The notes: generated by a model not told the origin, from the sequence alone. Shown: positions 1 through 7,015, counted from the stretch's first letter. The stretch is DNA of 21,436 nucleotides from Thermaerobacter marianensis (GCA_020723725.1 DYIG01000005.1:3375-24810), one strand, 5' to 3'. Numbers and translations are program-made.

Positions 1-476
1 GGTTCTTCATCGGCAAATAGATCCACCACCCTGCGCCGGAGCTCTTGTGGAGCCAACACAGTGGTATCCAGTATGTGGTGCGCACGCCCGCGCAACCGTT
101 CGAGGCGATCCTTCTCGGCATGAATCCCCTCGATTATCCGGCCAAACGGGGCAAGGGGGTGTCGGCGCCTGGTCTCCTTGAACCGCCGCACCAAGGCATC
201 CTCGTCGGCTTCCAGATAGAGGATCTCATAAGAGTAACCCTCGCGTTCAAGCTCCTCAAGCGCTTCCTCCGCTGCATCAAGGAAATCACCACCCCGGATA
301 TCGACGACCAGGGCAATCTTTTGGAGATTCCCGCCGCTGTTAAGACAAAGCTGGGCGAATTTTGGCATGAGGGCCGGTGGCAGATTATCGACGCAGAAAT
401 AACCATGATCCTCCAGGCTGTGCAGAACCTGAGTCTTACCTGCCCCCGAAAGCCCGGTTATAATCACAAATCGCAC
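1..476 (-). CDS. rapZ: RapZ-type nucleotide-binding protein, N-terminal part, cut by the window edge
   Basis: The reverse strand from a GTG at 474-476 reads into a P-loop ATPase whose first residues are VRFVIITGLSGAGKT, giving the Walker A motif GLSGAGKT, followed by a conserved-looking GYFCVDNLPP segment and a VDIRGG segment typical of the RapZ/YvcJ family. About 158 residues are present; the family is near 290, so the C-terminal half lies beyond position 1. RapZ-family proteins bind nucleotides; in Escherichia coli RapZ guides RNase E to a small RNA, while the YvcJ role in Gram-positives is less clear. In Firmicutes the gene normally precedes yvcK and whiA, which would then lie off the left edge. 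The start is the only GTG/ATG directly before the P-loop, but no strong ribosome binding site is visible. No ORF longer than this competes on the opposite strand. Confidence 0.9.
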   Translation of the reverse strand, partial: MRFVIITGLSGAGKTQVLHSLEDHGYFCVDNLPPALMPKFAQLCLNSGGNLQKIALVVDIRGGDFLDAAEEALEELEREGYSYEILYLEADEDALVRRFKETRRRHPLAPFGRIIEGIHAEKDRLERLRGRAHHILDTTVLAPQELRRRVVDLFADEE

Positions 477-590
477 TTAGCCGCCAAGCCCCCTAAACCG
501 CTTAAACAGAACCTTTCCTGCATAACCTTAATTTTAGCACTTTTGTCGTTCCAACCGCTTGCAGTCGCGCAAGGAGGTACATTGCAAGCT

Positions 591-1148
591 ATGAAGATTG
601 TGGCTTTTGCACCATCCGGCTTCACAGTCGGCGACCGCCCCTTGCTCTACCCGGAATGTCTCTGGGAAGGGGAACGTTCCGTCCTCGCCGTCGCCATCCG
701 CCCCGCTTCAGGCCTCCGCAGAGCCACATTGGCCCCGTCCGAAGCCCCCGGCGTCAGACTGGTCTGGCGGGGGGCACCCGCCGAGTCCTGGCTCGACGCA
801 GCGGCTCGCTATATAATTCAGAACCTACCCATACCCGGGAACTGGACTGCCAAAGTCAGCCACCCTGGGCGTGAATCCCTTCTGGCGCTGGCCGGGGCGC
901 TGAACGCCTTGCGCCTGCCGACCCTTTCCCCGCTGCAACTGGCGGAACTGATCTGCAAGGCCGAATACGCGGCATCCTCAAAACCGGTGGACATCGCCGG
1001 CTGCGCCGCTGCCCTTATCGGAGGCCTATCGCTCGTTAAAATCAGCCCCACTGCAGGACTTCAGGCATCCTCACCCCAGTTAGGCTCGGACCTGCAAGCA
1101 CAAAATCCCATGGTTTATGAAGACGGACTCGCTGTTTACATAGCCTGA
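591..1148 (+). CDS. Hypothetical protein with weak GHMP-kinase-like features
   Basis: This is a 185-residue ORF starting at ATG 591, 13 bases after a strong AAGGAGGT site; an in-frame TTG at 582 is only 3-4 bases from that site, so either start is possible. The N-terminus MKIVAFAPSGFTVGD resembles the first strand and turn of GHMP kinases such as homoserine kinase or the PduX L-threonine kinase. Around residues 100-150 a run of alternating helices (LLALAGALNAL, LAELICKAEY) ends in a glycine-rich GCAAALIGGLSLV segment like the end of a GHMP N-lobe. The usual glycine/serine-rich ATP loop is replaced by HPGRESLLAL, and the protein is much shorter than a complete kinase. It may be a degenerate single-domain relative. 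It is divergent from rapZ. Family placement is a guess from pattern; coding status is moderately supported. Confidence 0.5.
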   Translation: MKIVAFAPSGFTVGDRPLLYPECLWEGERSVLAVAIRPASGLRRATLAPSEAPGVRLVWRGAPAESWLDAAARYIIQNLPIPGNWTAKVSHPGRESLLALAGALNALRLPTLSPLQLAELICKAEYAASSKPVDIAGCAAALIGGLSLVKISPTAGLQASSPQLGSDLQAQNPMVYEDGLAVYIA

Positions 1149-1188
1149 AAAGAATTAAGCCCGTCAATCAGGGGTATCCTGCACTTGA

Positions 1189-1404
1189 TTGCCAGAAACG
1201 TTGCAAGCGGGGGTGATCGGATTGTTGCAGCTTTTACAGGCCCGCACAGTTACCACCACTCCAGCAATGTGGGTATGGGTGGTAATCGCTGCGGCCATAA
1301 TTGTCGCCGCTGTTTGGCTATGGGCCGCCGGCGGCAACCGGAACCGGGTCCGTACCGGGGAAGAAGAGGGTCGTCGCGACCGTGAGGGCAACCAGAAGGA
1401 GTAA
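1189..1404 (+). CDS. Possible small single-span membrane peptide
   Basis: This reading frame gives up to 71 residues, with a hydrophobic stretch (MWVWVVIAAAIIVAAVWLWA) at about residues 27-46 followed by a highly charged tail rich in Arg, Glu and Gly. That layout suits a small membrane protein with a cytoplasmic tail. The start is uncertain: TTG 1189, GTG 1213 and ATG 1267 are all in frame, and none has a convincing ribosome binding site. It lies 40 bases behind the preceding ORF on the same strand. I do not recognise a family; it may be non-coding. Confidence 0.3.
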   Translation: MPETLQAGVIGLLQLLQARTVTTTPAMWVWVVIAAAIIVAAVWLWAAGGNRNRVRTGEEEGRRDREGNQKE

Positions 1405-1463
1405 TCAGGACTTGTGGGGGAGTCGGTGACCGGCTCCCCTCCCATTTCCGCGCTGACTCCTCG

Positions 1464-1544
1464 CCATCTGGCGTGATAGCAGAAACCCTTCACCGTCTTG
1501 TTATGCAAATCCAGCCCCGCACACCGTTCATGCACAACCCGCAC
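1464..1544 (-). pseudogene. IS110-family transposase, N-terminal relic
   Basis: From a GTG at 1542-1544 the reverse strand reads MRVVHERCAGLDLHNKTV, which matches the characteristic opening of IS110-family transposases (V-ERCAGLDVHKKTV), including the first catalytic aspartate of the DEDD RuvC-like fold. Recognisable similarity stops after about 27 codons; the frame remains open to 1164 but the downstream residues do not look like a transposase. A full IS110 transposase is 300-450 residues, so only the first few percent survives. The sequence just upstream (1545-1740) could therefore include the old left end of the element. The match rests on memory of the family motif. Confidence 0.6.
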
Positions 1545-1631
1545 AAGAACGCTCTCCTCTCTGCGCTACCGGCGCGGCGGTCTCTTTACGAAGATTCTGC
1601 TTCACGTGCTTCCCCGTCCGGGGAGAGACAA

Positions 1632-1740
1632 TTTGATGCAAGGCGCCGAGGAGCGAGGAGTAAGGCGTATTTCACAACACGCCGCAGGGACGAGCGACGA
1701 TGAAAGCCAACAGATGGACCTTTTTCACCAGGCCTTTAGG
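1632..1740. repeat. Hairpin-containing repeat-like intergenic segment
   Basis: This stretch contains nested short symmetries: GGCGT at 1664-1668 pairs with ACGCC at 1679-1683 with additional TT/AA pairing inside, and this is flanked by GAGGAGCGAGGAG on one side and GACGAGCGACGA on the other. It lies directly upstream of the IS110 relic and ends with a CAGATGGACCTTTTTCACC segment. The composition and layout look like a dispersed intergenic repeat or the noncoding end of a mobile element rather than coding DNA. Only one copy is in the window, so repetition in the genome is inferred, not seen. Confidence 0.35.
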
Positions 1741-2050
1741 TTAACGTTAGTCGATAAGAACACTTTTTCGGGTGTAGTCAAAGGTCGAGCGTGGAAAAAA
1801 CTCCCGAACTACTTATGGCCCCCGGGGCTGTGGCCTCCGTTGAACCATCTGCACTGCGGGATCTGACGAAAAACCTCCTTGGAGCCAGCATCAATATCGA
1901 TTATTCGTTATGGTTCGTTACGGTCAGCGCACTGTGGGAGAGCGTGGTAATACTAAAATCGCTGCTTATGAGAACTTGGCGTCCGAATGCAGCAGAAGCC
2001 ATTTATGTCCTTACCAAACGGGGAATAATCTAATTAAATAGAGGACAAGT

Positions 2051-2788
2051 TTAGATTCCCTTTTTAGCCAGAATAAGTGTGAGGTAAGGCATGCGCAGAG
2101 CGAACGATGACAAGAAGCCTTCGCCGGTAACCTCCTCAATAACCTCTCCGGCCATCCCCACGTTCCCGGCAAGGACCGTCCTTGCGAAACCCTCCTCGTC
2201 AAGAAGGCGCTCGAGCACATCCAACTGCCGGTGTGCCTTGAGAATAGCCACGTTTTCAAATAAACGCGCCACTTCTCGGAGGACCTCCTCGCCAGCGGTT
2301 GCCGGGACCACCGCCAATTTCTCGTTCCCATCGCCAAGGGAAACGCCCGCAGCGGCAGCGGCGGCGGAGTAGGAGGTGATGCCCGGAACGGTCTCCACAG
2401 CCACGCCGGGGTCCATCCCTTTCAGGTACCCCGTCAGGTAGCCACCCGTGCTATATAAAGAGGGATCGCCCAGGGTGACGAAGGCCACATCCCTGCCGAC
2501 GGATAGTTCCCCGTACACCTGCTGTGCCACTGTGGAATGGGCCTCAGCCATTACCGCTGAGTCACGTACCATGGGAAAGAATAAAGGGAGTAGGCGCTTC
2601 CCCTCCGTAAGCGGCCTGCCAGCCTCGCCCGTAAGCCCGTTTATCACGGAAAGCGCGATGCTCTCCCGTTCGGCCCCCGACACCGGATAGGCGATGACCT
2701 CAACCGACTGCAGTATGCGCAAGGCCTTGAGGGTTATGAGGGACGGGTCTCCCGGGCCAACACCCACGTTATAGAACCTGCCGGTCAA
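2051..2788 (-). CDS. cbiL: Precorrin-2 / cobalt-factor II C20-methyltransferase
   Basis: This 245-residue protein transfers a methyl group from S-adenosylmethionine to C20 of (cobalt-)precorrin-2, a cytoplasmic step in corrin ring construction. The SAM-binding tetrapyrrole methylase fold is shown by the N-terminal NVGVGPGDPSLITLKA segment (residues 7-22) and the GDPSLYST loop at 107-114, typical of CbiL/CobI, followed by the VPGITSYSAAAA segment. Length matches the family (230-250). The start is TTG at 2786-2788, placed 5 bases after a good GGAGGGAG site and overlapping the cbiT stop by 4 bases (TTGA), which implies translational coupling. It is the last gene of the riboswitch-controlled cbi operon. 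With an anaerobic-type CbiE/CbiT pair and a cobalt transporter next to it, the cobalt-early (CbiL) form is more likely than aerobic CobI. Confidence 0.93.
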   Translation of the reverse strand: MTGRFYNVGVGPGDPSLITLKALRILQSVEVIAYPVSGAERESIALSVINGLTGEAGRPLTEGKRLLPLFFPMVRDSAVMAEAHSTVAQQVYGELSVGRDVAFVTLGDPSLYSTGGYLTGYLKGMDPGVAVETVPGITSYSAAAAAAGVSLGDGNEKLAVVPATAGEEVLREVARLFENVAILKAHRQLDVLERLLDEEGFARTVLAGNVGMAGEVIEEVTGEGFLSSFALRMPYLTLILAKKGI

Positions 2789-3471
2789 GACAACTCCCTC
2801 CCCGTTTCAAGCCCCGCTGCCCCTCCGTCTGCCTTCCATGCCGTGACAACGTGTATCGGGTTCTTCCCCTCCCAGGCCTGCTTGGCCCCCAAAGGACGCA
2901 ACCGGGCCACCGCCACCTGCACCGCATCCAATCCGAACCCTTTGCGACGGAAGAATGCCAGGGAATCGGCCAGGGTCTCCACCGTTACGGCCATGACCAC
3001 CACCCGGCCCCCGGGCCGCAAACGCTTGGTGATGTCGGCCAAGATATCCGTGATATTCCCCCCGCTCCCACCTATGAACACGCGATCCGGGTCGGGCAGC
3101 CCTTGAAGTTCTTCCGGGGCGGTCCCCGTAATAACCGTCACATTCCCCGCGCCGAACCTCCGCGCATTCTGACGGCACAAATCCGCCCGTTCCGGATCCC
3201 GTTCAATGGCAAAGACGCTGGCCAGGGGCGCCAGCAGAGCGGCTTCGATGGCGATGGACCCCGAACCCGCGCCAACGTCGTATATAACCCCTGCGGGGGC
3301 AAGCCGGGCCTTGCTCAGGGCCACCGCCCGGACCTCCTGCCTCGTGACAGGGGCCACCAGGGGCCGCGAGCCAGGCAATACCGCTCCACCTTGCGTACCT
3401 GGACCCAGAAAAGCCTCCTCCGGCATGCCTGGTGTTACATAAGGCCACAGGCCGCCACCGTCATTCCCCAT
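2785..3471 (-). CDS. cbiT: Cobalt-precorrin-6B C15-methyltransferase (decarboxylating)
   Basis: CbiT methylates C15 and removes the C12 acetate carboxyl group of the corrin intermediate. The 228-residue product has the family N-terminus WPYVTPGMPEEAF (residues 9-21), the segment PVTRQEVRAVALSKARL (41-57), SAM-binding motif I DVGAGSGSIAIE (65-76), an acidic motif II IERDPE and the RVFIGGSGGN loop that marks CbiT. ATG 3471 is chosen; an in-frame TTG at 3477 is also possible. The start lies inside the end of cbiE (11-base overlap), and its own stop overlaps the cbiL start. CbiE and CbiT are separate polypeptides here, whereas in many organisms they are fused as CobL. Confidence 0.93.
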   Translation of the reverse strand: MGNDGGGLWPYVTPGMPEEAFLGPGTQGGAVLPGSRPLVAPVTRQEVRAVALSKARLAPAGVIYDVGAGSGSIAIEAALLAPLASVFAIERDPERADLCRQNARRFGAGNVTVITGTAPEELQGLPDPDRVFIGGSGGNITDILADITKRLRPGGRVVVMAVTVETLADSLAFFRRKGFGLDAVQVAVARLRPLGAKQAWEGKNPIHVVTAWKADGGAAGLETGRELS

Positions 3472-4174
3472 CGGCAATAATCACCACCGCGTTTTGGAAA
3501 CCACTCTGGAGGGCGATTTCCTCGGGTTTGCCCGTAATTACCCTTTCCTCCGCATGAGACAGGCTGTCGGCAACCGTAATCAGCTTGTCTCCCATGCCCA
3601 ACTCCAGGATCAGGCGGGCTATCGCCTCCGGCGGGAAGCCCTGGTCGGTGAGAACCGCCACCACGGGAGACGTCGAAAGGGCCTCTTTCAGGGCAGCCGC
3701 CCTCTCCCCCGGCGCCCGCTCAGGGCGACCGTGGAAACTGATGACCTTGGCGTTGTGCCAGGGCAACAAGGCCCGGGCGAAGGCCAACTGGGCCGAGCTG
3801 ATGCCAGGTATGGCCCGCAGGCGCTCTCTTGGCAACGAGCGCAAGAGGCGAACCAGCAGGCTGAATAGGCCTGGGTCACCCGACACCACTACAGCAACCC
3901 GCTTATCGGGATGGTTGGCGATAAACGCTACAACCTCATCGAGGTCACGCCCGACTTCCTTCTTCTCCCCCCGGAACCCTGTAAACAGGGACAGCAGGCG
4001 TCTCCCACCCACCAGGATATCCGCCCCCATGACAAGCCGTCTAGCTATCGGCGTTATGTAATCAGGGCTGCCCGGCCCGGCACCAATCACATACACGGCC
4101 CCTGGCTCCCAGGGAACCTCCCCGTTTCCTGCGCCGTCCAACCAAGCGGTGGCAGCCTCTGCAGCCCCTTTCAT
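3461..4174 (-). CDS. cbiE: Cobalt-precorrin-7 C5-methyltransferase
   Basis: This 237-residue tetrapyrrole methylase adds the C5 methyl group to the corrin ring using S-adenosylmethionine. The signature GAGPGSPDYITPIA is at residues 31-44, the segment ADILVGGRRLL at 51-61, and the SGDPGLFS loop at 98-105, followed by PGISSAQLAFA; all are typical of CbiE. A non-conserved leader of about 26 residues precedes the fold, so a later start cannot be excluded, but the ATG at 4174 overlaps the cbiO stop as ATGA, which favours it. The gene is followed by cbiT with an overlap, so CbiE and CbiT are probably made together and act in sequence. Confidence 0.92.
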   Translation of the reverse strand: MKGAAEAATAWLDGAGNGEVPWEPGAVYVIGAGPGSPDYITPIARRLVMGADILVGGRRLLSLFTGFRGEKKEVGRDLDEVVAFIANHPDKRVAVVVSGDPGLFSLLVRLLRSLPRERLRAIPGISSAQLAFARALLPWHNAKVISFHGRPERAPGERAAALKEALSTSPVVAVLTDQGFPPEAIARLILELGMGDKLITVADSLSHAEERVITGKPEEIALQSGFQNAVVIIADGE

Positions 4175-4992
4175 GGTGACGGGGTACGGGGGTGAACCAA
4201 GGCCCAGTTGCCGGTCGATGGTGGCAAAGAACCGGGTGAGGCGGGGCTGACGCAGACCGACTCCAGCAGATCACGGTCCTGCAACACCGTGGCCGGGTCG
4301 CCGGTCGCGATTACCCTGCCATCGGCCAGAACGGTTACTTCCCGGGCATAATCGACGGCCGCATCCAGTTCCTGCGTGGCCATTATGACCGTGATGCCGC
4401 GATCATTCAATACACGCAGCAAACCGAAGAGGTCCTCGCACCCCTCCGGGTCCAGCCCGGCTGTCGGTTCGTCCAGGAGTATAACCTCCGGGTTCATGGC
4501 CAGAACCCCGGCCAGCGCCACCCGGCGTTTCTGCCCGAAACTCAGCCGGTGCACGGGGCGTTCCGCCAGGTGGGCGATCTTCAGGTCATCGAGAATCGTT
4601 CGCACACTCTCACTGACCTCCGGTTCGCGGCTCCCAAGGTTCCTCGGGCCGAAAGCCACGTCCTCGAACACCGTCGCCCCAAAGAGCTGGTCGTTGGGGT
4701 CCTGGAACATGAGTCCAATCGCCCGGTGTATCTCCCGCTGAGGGTAGGAACCCAGGGGCCTGCCCTTGAAGATCACCGTTCCCTGCTGGGGGGCGAGGAG
4801 CCGGTTCAGGTGGTGAAGGAGCGTGGTCTTCCCCGAACCGTTTCGCCCCAGAAGGAGCGTGAACCCGCCCTTGGGGAACTCGCAGCTCGCGCCCTGCAAG
4901 GCCATCGCCCCGTCGCCGTACCCGTAGTGGAGGTTGACGGCCTGCAGGATGGCCCCGCTATTAACGTTATCTTCCGCATTCAGCGGGATCAC
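4171..4992 (-). CDS. cbiO: Cobalt ECF transporter ATP-binding subunit
   Basis: CbiO is the ATPase of the CbiMNQO energy-coupling-factor cobalt importer and sits on the cytoplasmic face of the membrane. Walker A is GRNGSGKT (residues 49-56 from the chosen start), the Q-loop region is GLMFQDPNDQLFGATV, the ABC signature is LSFGQ (150-154), and Walker B is ILLDEP (171-176), followed by a D-loop AGLDPEG. The frame stays open upstream to 5106 but that part overlaps cbiQ and is a shadow. I place the start at GTG 4990-4992, giving 273 residues, the usual CbiO length, with a 26-base overlap with cbiQ; the G-rich sequence before it is only a weak ribosome binding site. The next possible ATG is near 5030. 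Confidence 0.92.
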   Translation of the reverse strand: MIPLNAEDNVNSGAILQAVNLHYGYGDGAMALQGASCEFPKGGFTLLLGRNGSGKTTLLHHLNRLLAPQQGTVIFKGRPLGSYPQREIHRAIGLMFQDPNDQLFGATVFEDVAFGPRNLGSREPEVSESVRTILDDLKIAHLAERPVHRLSFGQKRRVALAGVLAMNPEVILLDEPTAGLDPEGCEDLFGLLRVLNDRGITVIMATQELDAAVDYAREVTVLADGRVIATGDPATVLQDRDLLESVCVSPASPGSLPPSTGNWALVHPRTPSP

Positions 4993-5650
4993 CCCCCGTG
5001 CCGACCGGGTCGGAGGCTTGAGCGGCGCCATACCCCCTGGCGACCATGGCCCGATAAATGTTGTCCGAGCGGTCGATGGAACGGGTGATGAGGCTCCCCG
5101 CAACAAGTCCAGCCGTGGCAGAGGCTACCCTCCAGGTGCTGAAGGCCAGTCGGCTGCGCGCCGCGGCAATCAGCCGCCGGGCCTCTTCTTTCAAGACGAA
5201 TGAATACCGGAAGATAAGAAGCAGCAAATCGGTTAGCAGGGACGGCAAACCAAGCCCCCTCATGCCCAGGACCAGACGGTCGATTCCCACCAGAGAAGTG
5301 AACGCGGTGAGCAGACCCGCCCCGGCCAGGACCCTGAGGAAGAGCTGGATCCCTGACCAGAGCCCCTCGAGGTATATGGGCAGGCTGATCCCGCCCACCA
5401 GCAGCCTGGCGCCCGTCTCGCCCCCGTCCAGGAACAAACGGGAAAGAGACATAACCCCGGCGAACAAGACCAAACTGCCGACCCGCTGACGGAACGCCGC
5501 CCACCCCCGGTGCAGGCGAAGCACCATAACGGTACCGGCGAAGAGGACAAGCGGGTACCAAACCCCCGGGAAAGCCGTCAGGGACAAAAGCAGGGCCAGC
5601 ATCGCCACAATATGTAACCTAATATCCTTATGTAGCCTGGTATCCTTCAA
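4967..5650 (-). CDS. cbiQ: Cobalt ECF transporter transmembrane subunit
   Basis: CbiQ is the EcfT-type membrane scaffold that couples CbiO to the substrate-binding CbiM. The 227-residue product has hydrophobic segments near residues 13-45 and 57-70, several around 84-145, and a membrane-proximal stretch near 170-190. The ARGYG motif (RAMVARGYG) close to the C-terminus is the EcfT coupling motif that contacts the ATPase. The start is TTG 5650, because the conserved region equivalent to 'DPRxKL' in relatives begins only 8 residues later; a GAGGAG site lies 13 bases upstream. The N-terminus is shorter than usual and contains a tandem six-residue duplication (KDTRLH KDIRLH). The gene sits between cbiN and cbiO. 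Confidence 0.9.
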   Translation of the reverse strand: MKDTRLHKDIRLHIVAMLALLLSLTAFPGVWYPLVLFAGTVMVLRLHRGWAAFRQRVGSLVLFAGVMSLSRLFLDGGETGARLLVGGISLPIYLEGLWSGIQLFLRVLAGAGLLTAFTSLVGIDRLVLGMRGLGLPSLLTDLLLLIFRYSFVLKEEARRLIAAARSRLAFSTWRVASATAGLVAGSLITRSIDRSDNIYRAMVARGYGAAQASDPVGTGGDPAECGR

Positions 5651-5674
5651 GCGCTCACCGTCGCTCCTCGTTCT

Positions 5675-5962
5675 TTATGACCGTTGCTCCCTGGGCTCCG
5701 CGCCCTCCCTCTCCACGAAGAAACGCCGCCAGTTGTACCCGATGATCGCCCCGGCCACCAAACCCCCGGCGGCGAAAATGAAGAGGGGCAGGTCACCTTG
5801 ATCGGTGTTCACCAGGGGATCGCGTGGCTGGGCGCCGTACTGCCGGGCTATTCCTTCTATGACCTCATCCGTCCCCTGCCAGCGTTCGGCGGCCTGTACG
5901 GGTGACCAGACCGCAATTATCAGCAAGACCCCAATTAGCGTCCTGAGCCCCAATTTCCTCAT
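5675..5962 (-). CDS. cbiN: Cobalt transport accessory protein
   Basis: CbiN is the small bitopic partner of CbiM required for cobalt loading in CbiMNQO systems. The 95-residue product has an N-terminal hydrophobic segment (LIGVLLIIAVW, about 9-19), an extracytoplasmic loop containing the segment GTDEVIEGIARQY, and a second membrane span (LFIFAAGGLVAGAIIGYNW, about 60-78) with a charged cytoplasmic tail. This topology and length match the family. ATG 5962 overlaps the cbiM stop by 4 bases (ATGA), so the two are translationally coupled, and cbiQ follows after 24 bases. Confidence 0.9.
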   Translation of the reverse strand: MRKLGLRTLIGVLLIIAVWSPVQAAERWQGTDEVIEGIARQYGAQPRDPLVNTDQGDLPLFIFAAGGLVAGAIIGYNWRRFFVEREGAEPREQRS

Positions 5963-6639
5963 CGGTCACACCCCATGACCCCGGCCGGGATTCGCAAGCG
6001 TCCCAATATATCCGGCCGCGTGCGGGCCACGAATCGGAGGGCGAAACCGGTAAAGATGCCCTCACCAATGGCAAGCGGCAACTGCGTCGGCAGGTAGGCC
6101 GCAAAAAAGGTGATGACAGCGGCGCCAAGGGGCTGCCCCCCGTGCAGCGCCAGGCCCAATTGTGCGGATGTCACCAGGTACACCGCCAGGTCCCCGAGCA
6201 AACCGGCCGCTACGGCTGAGGAGGCAAACGAAAGGTTAAACCTTCGGAACAGACGGAACACCGCCCACCCAACCAGTGAACCGGTCAACCCCTCCGAAAT
6301 GATGTTCGCCCCGAGTGTCGTCAGGCCACCGTGGGCAAACAGCAGGGCCTGCAGGAAAAGGGACAGCCCTCCCAACACCGTTGACGCTAACGGACCCACC
6401 AATATGGCCGCCAAAGGGGTGCCGCAGGGGTGGGATGATGTCCCGGCGATGGGCACCGGGATGGGCAGGAGTGAAATGATGAATACCGCCGAACCAAGCA
6501 GGGCATAAAACGGTTTACGTGAAGGATCGCGCCCTATGTCCCTTCTGATCTGATGGAGTCCCAGACCCGTGGCCACGGCCGCAGGGACGGCCCAACCTAC
6601 CGCCCACTGTGCCGGAAGCATGCCTTCCGCTATGTGCAT
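5959..6639 (-). CDS. cbiM: Cobalt ECF transporter substrate-specificity subunit
   Basis: CbiM is the membrane S-component that binds Co2+. The 226-residue product begins MHIAEGMLP: the N-terminal Met-His segment is the metal-binding N-terminus conserved in CbiM/NikM proteins. A second conserved element, GTSSHPCGTPLAA, at about residues 66-78 supplies a further histidine ligand. Six or so hydrophobic segments fill the rest. The ATG at 6639 is fixed by the MHIAEG motif and by a GGGAGGGG site 5-6 bases upstream. It is the first gene of the operon, directly below a cobalamin riboswitch, so cobalt uptake and the downstream corrin enzymes should be turned down when adenosylcobalamin is plentiful. 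Confidence 0.95.
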   Translation of the reverse strand: MHIAEGMLPAQWAVGWAVPAAVATGLGLHQIRRDIGRDPSRKPFYALLGSAVFIISLLPIPVPIAGTSSHPCGTPLAAILVGPLASTVLGGLSLFLQALLFAHGGLTTLGANIISEGLTGSLVGWAVFRLFRRFNLSFASSAVAAGLLGDLAVYLVTSAQLGLALHGGQPLGAAVITFFAAYLPTQLPLAIGEGIFTGFALRFVARTRPDILGRLRIPAGVMGCDR

Positions 6640-6645
6640 TTACAT

Positions 6646-6682
6646 CCCCTCCCAGGGATATCAGCGGGCCCTGGCGCAGGGG
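6646..6682 (-). promoter_or_regulatory. Candidate Shine-Dalgarno-sequestering hairpin of the cbiM leader
   Basis: On the transcribed strand CCCCT (6678-6682) can pair with AGGGG (6646-6650), and CCAGGG (6669-6674) with CCCTGG (6652-6657), closing a loop of about 11 bases. The AGGGG arm is the ribosome binding site of cbiM. A competing local hairpin, CCCT against AGGG within 6669-6682, would free it. This fits a translation-controlling expression platform for the upstream riboswitch. The pairing is read by eye, with no energy calculation. Confidence 0.5.
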
Positions 6683-6684
6683 CA

Positions 6685-6710
6685 TGACTGTGACTCGTGA
6701 CTGTGACTGG
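6685..6710. repeat. Tandem 13-base repeat in the cbiM leader
   Basis: Two adjacent 13-mers, TGACTGTGACTCG (6685-6697) and TGACTGTGACTGG (6698-6710), differ at one base. CGTGAC at 6696-6701 and GTCACG at 6710-6715 can also form a 6-base-pair stem with an 8-base loop. The repeat lies between the riboswitch aptamer and the sequestering hairpin. Confidence 0.7.
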
Positions 6711-6762
6711 TCACGGAAACGGACTACCCTTCCACGAGGGCCTGATCCCGACATGATGCTCC

Positions 6763-6975
6763 ACAGGCAGGTCTCCTGGCTCACGGGTCATCGCTTTGGC
6801 CTGCCTTCCCATCCCCCCGCAAAGCCGTCTCCGTGTCAAGACGGAGTTCACTTCACCGAGGCAAACAGTGGCTCAGACGGCCTGCTCCCCGAACACAGTG
6901 GCGGGACCGCGCCGGATTTGCACCGGACTTCCCTATTCTCCCCGCGCCTGAAAACCACCAGGCATGGGGCACCTG
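6763..6975 (-). promoter_or_regulatory. Cobalamin (B12) riboswitch
   Basis: Read on the minus strand, this leader has the hallmarks of the adenosylcobalamin aptamer: the GCAAATCCGG core (6912-6921), the GGTCCCGCCACTGT junction segment ending at 6895, and the B12 box AGCCAGGAGACCTGCC at 6766-6781. The order and spacing match the Rfam cobalamin family (about 200 bases). It sits 124 bases upstream of cbiM in the sense orientation and should repress the cbi operon when cobalamin is bound. No run of T typical of an intrinsic terminator follows, so control is more likely at translation. Outer boundaries are approximate. Confidence 0.95.
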
Positions 6976-7015
6976 TGAAAGAGATAGGTTGAAAAGGTTC
7001 TACACTACGGGATTC

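Larger units (their letters stand above)
1405..2050. other. Gene-poor interval with mobile-element debris
   Basis: No intact gene is convincing in this interval. It holds the IS110 transposase relic at 1464-1544 and the hairpin-containing repeat-like segment at 1632-1740, described separately. A GTG-started frame at 1791-2033 (80 codons) has no ribosome binding site and no recognisable motif; I treat it as chance or decayed sequence. There is no clear rho-independent terminator for the cbi operon that ends at 2051. Confidence 0.6.

Noticed and set aside
45..590. Upstream part of a long plus-strand frame (367 codons) running through the rapZ region
   Set aside because: It is antisense to the clearly conserved rapZ frame; only the part from 591, behind a ribosome binding site, is kept.
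1791..2033. 80-codon plus-strand frame with a GTG start
   Set aside because: No ribosome binding site, no family motif, and it lies within mobile-element debris.
2851..3480. 209-codon plus-strand frame opposite cbiT
   Set aside because: Lies entirely antisense to a well-conserved enzyme gene in GC-rich DNA, where long shadow frames are expected; no family motif.
4993..5106. Longer N-terminus for CbiO
   Set aside because: The extra codons overlap cbiQ, show no similarity to ABC ATPases and would exceed the usual CbiO length.
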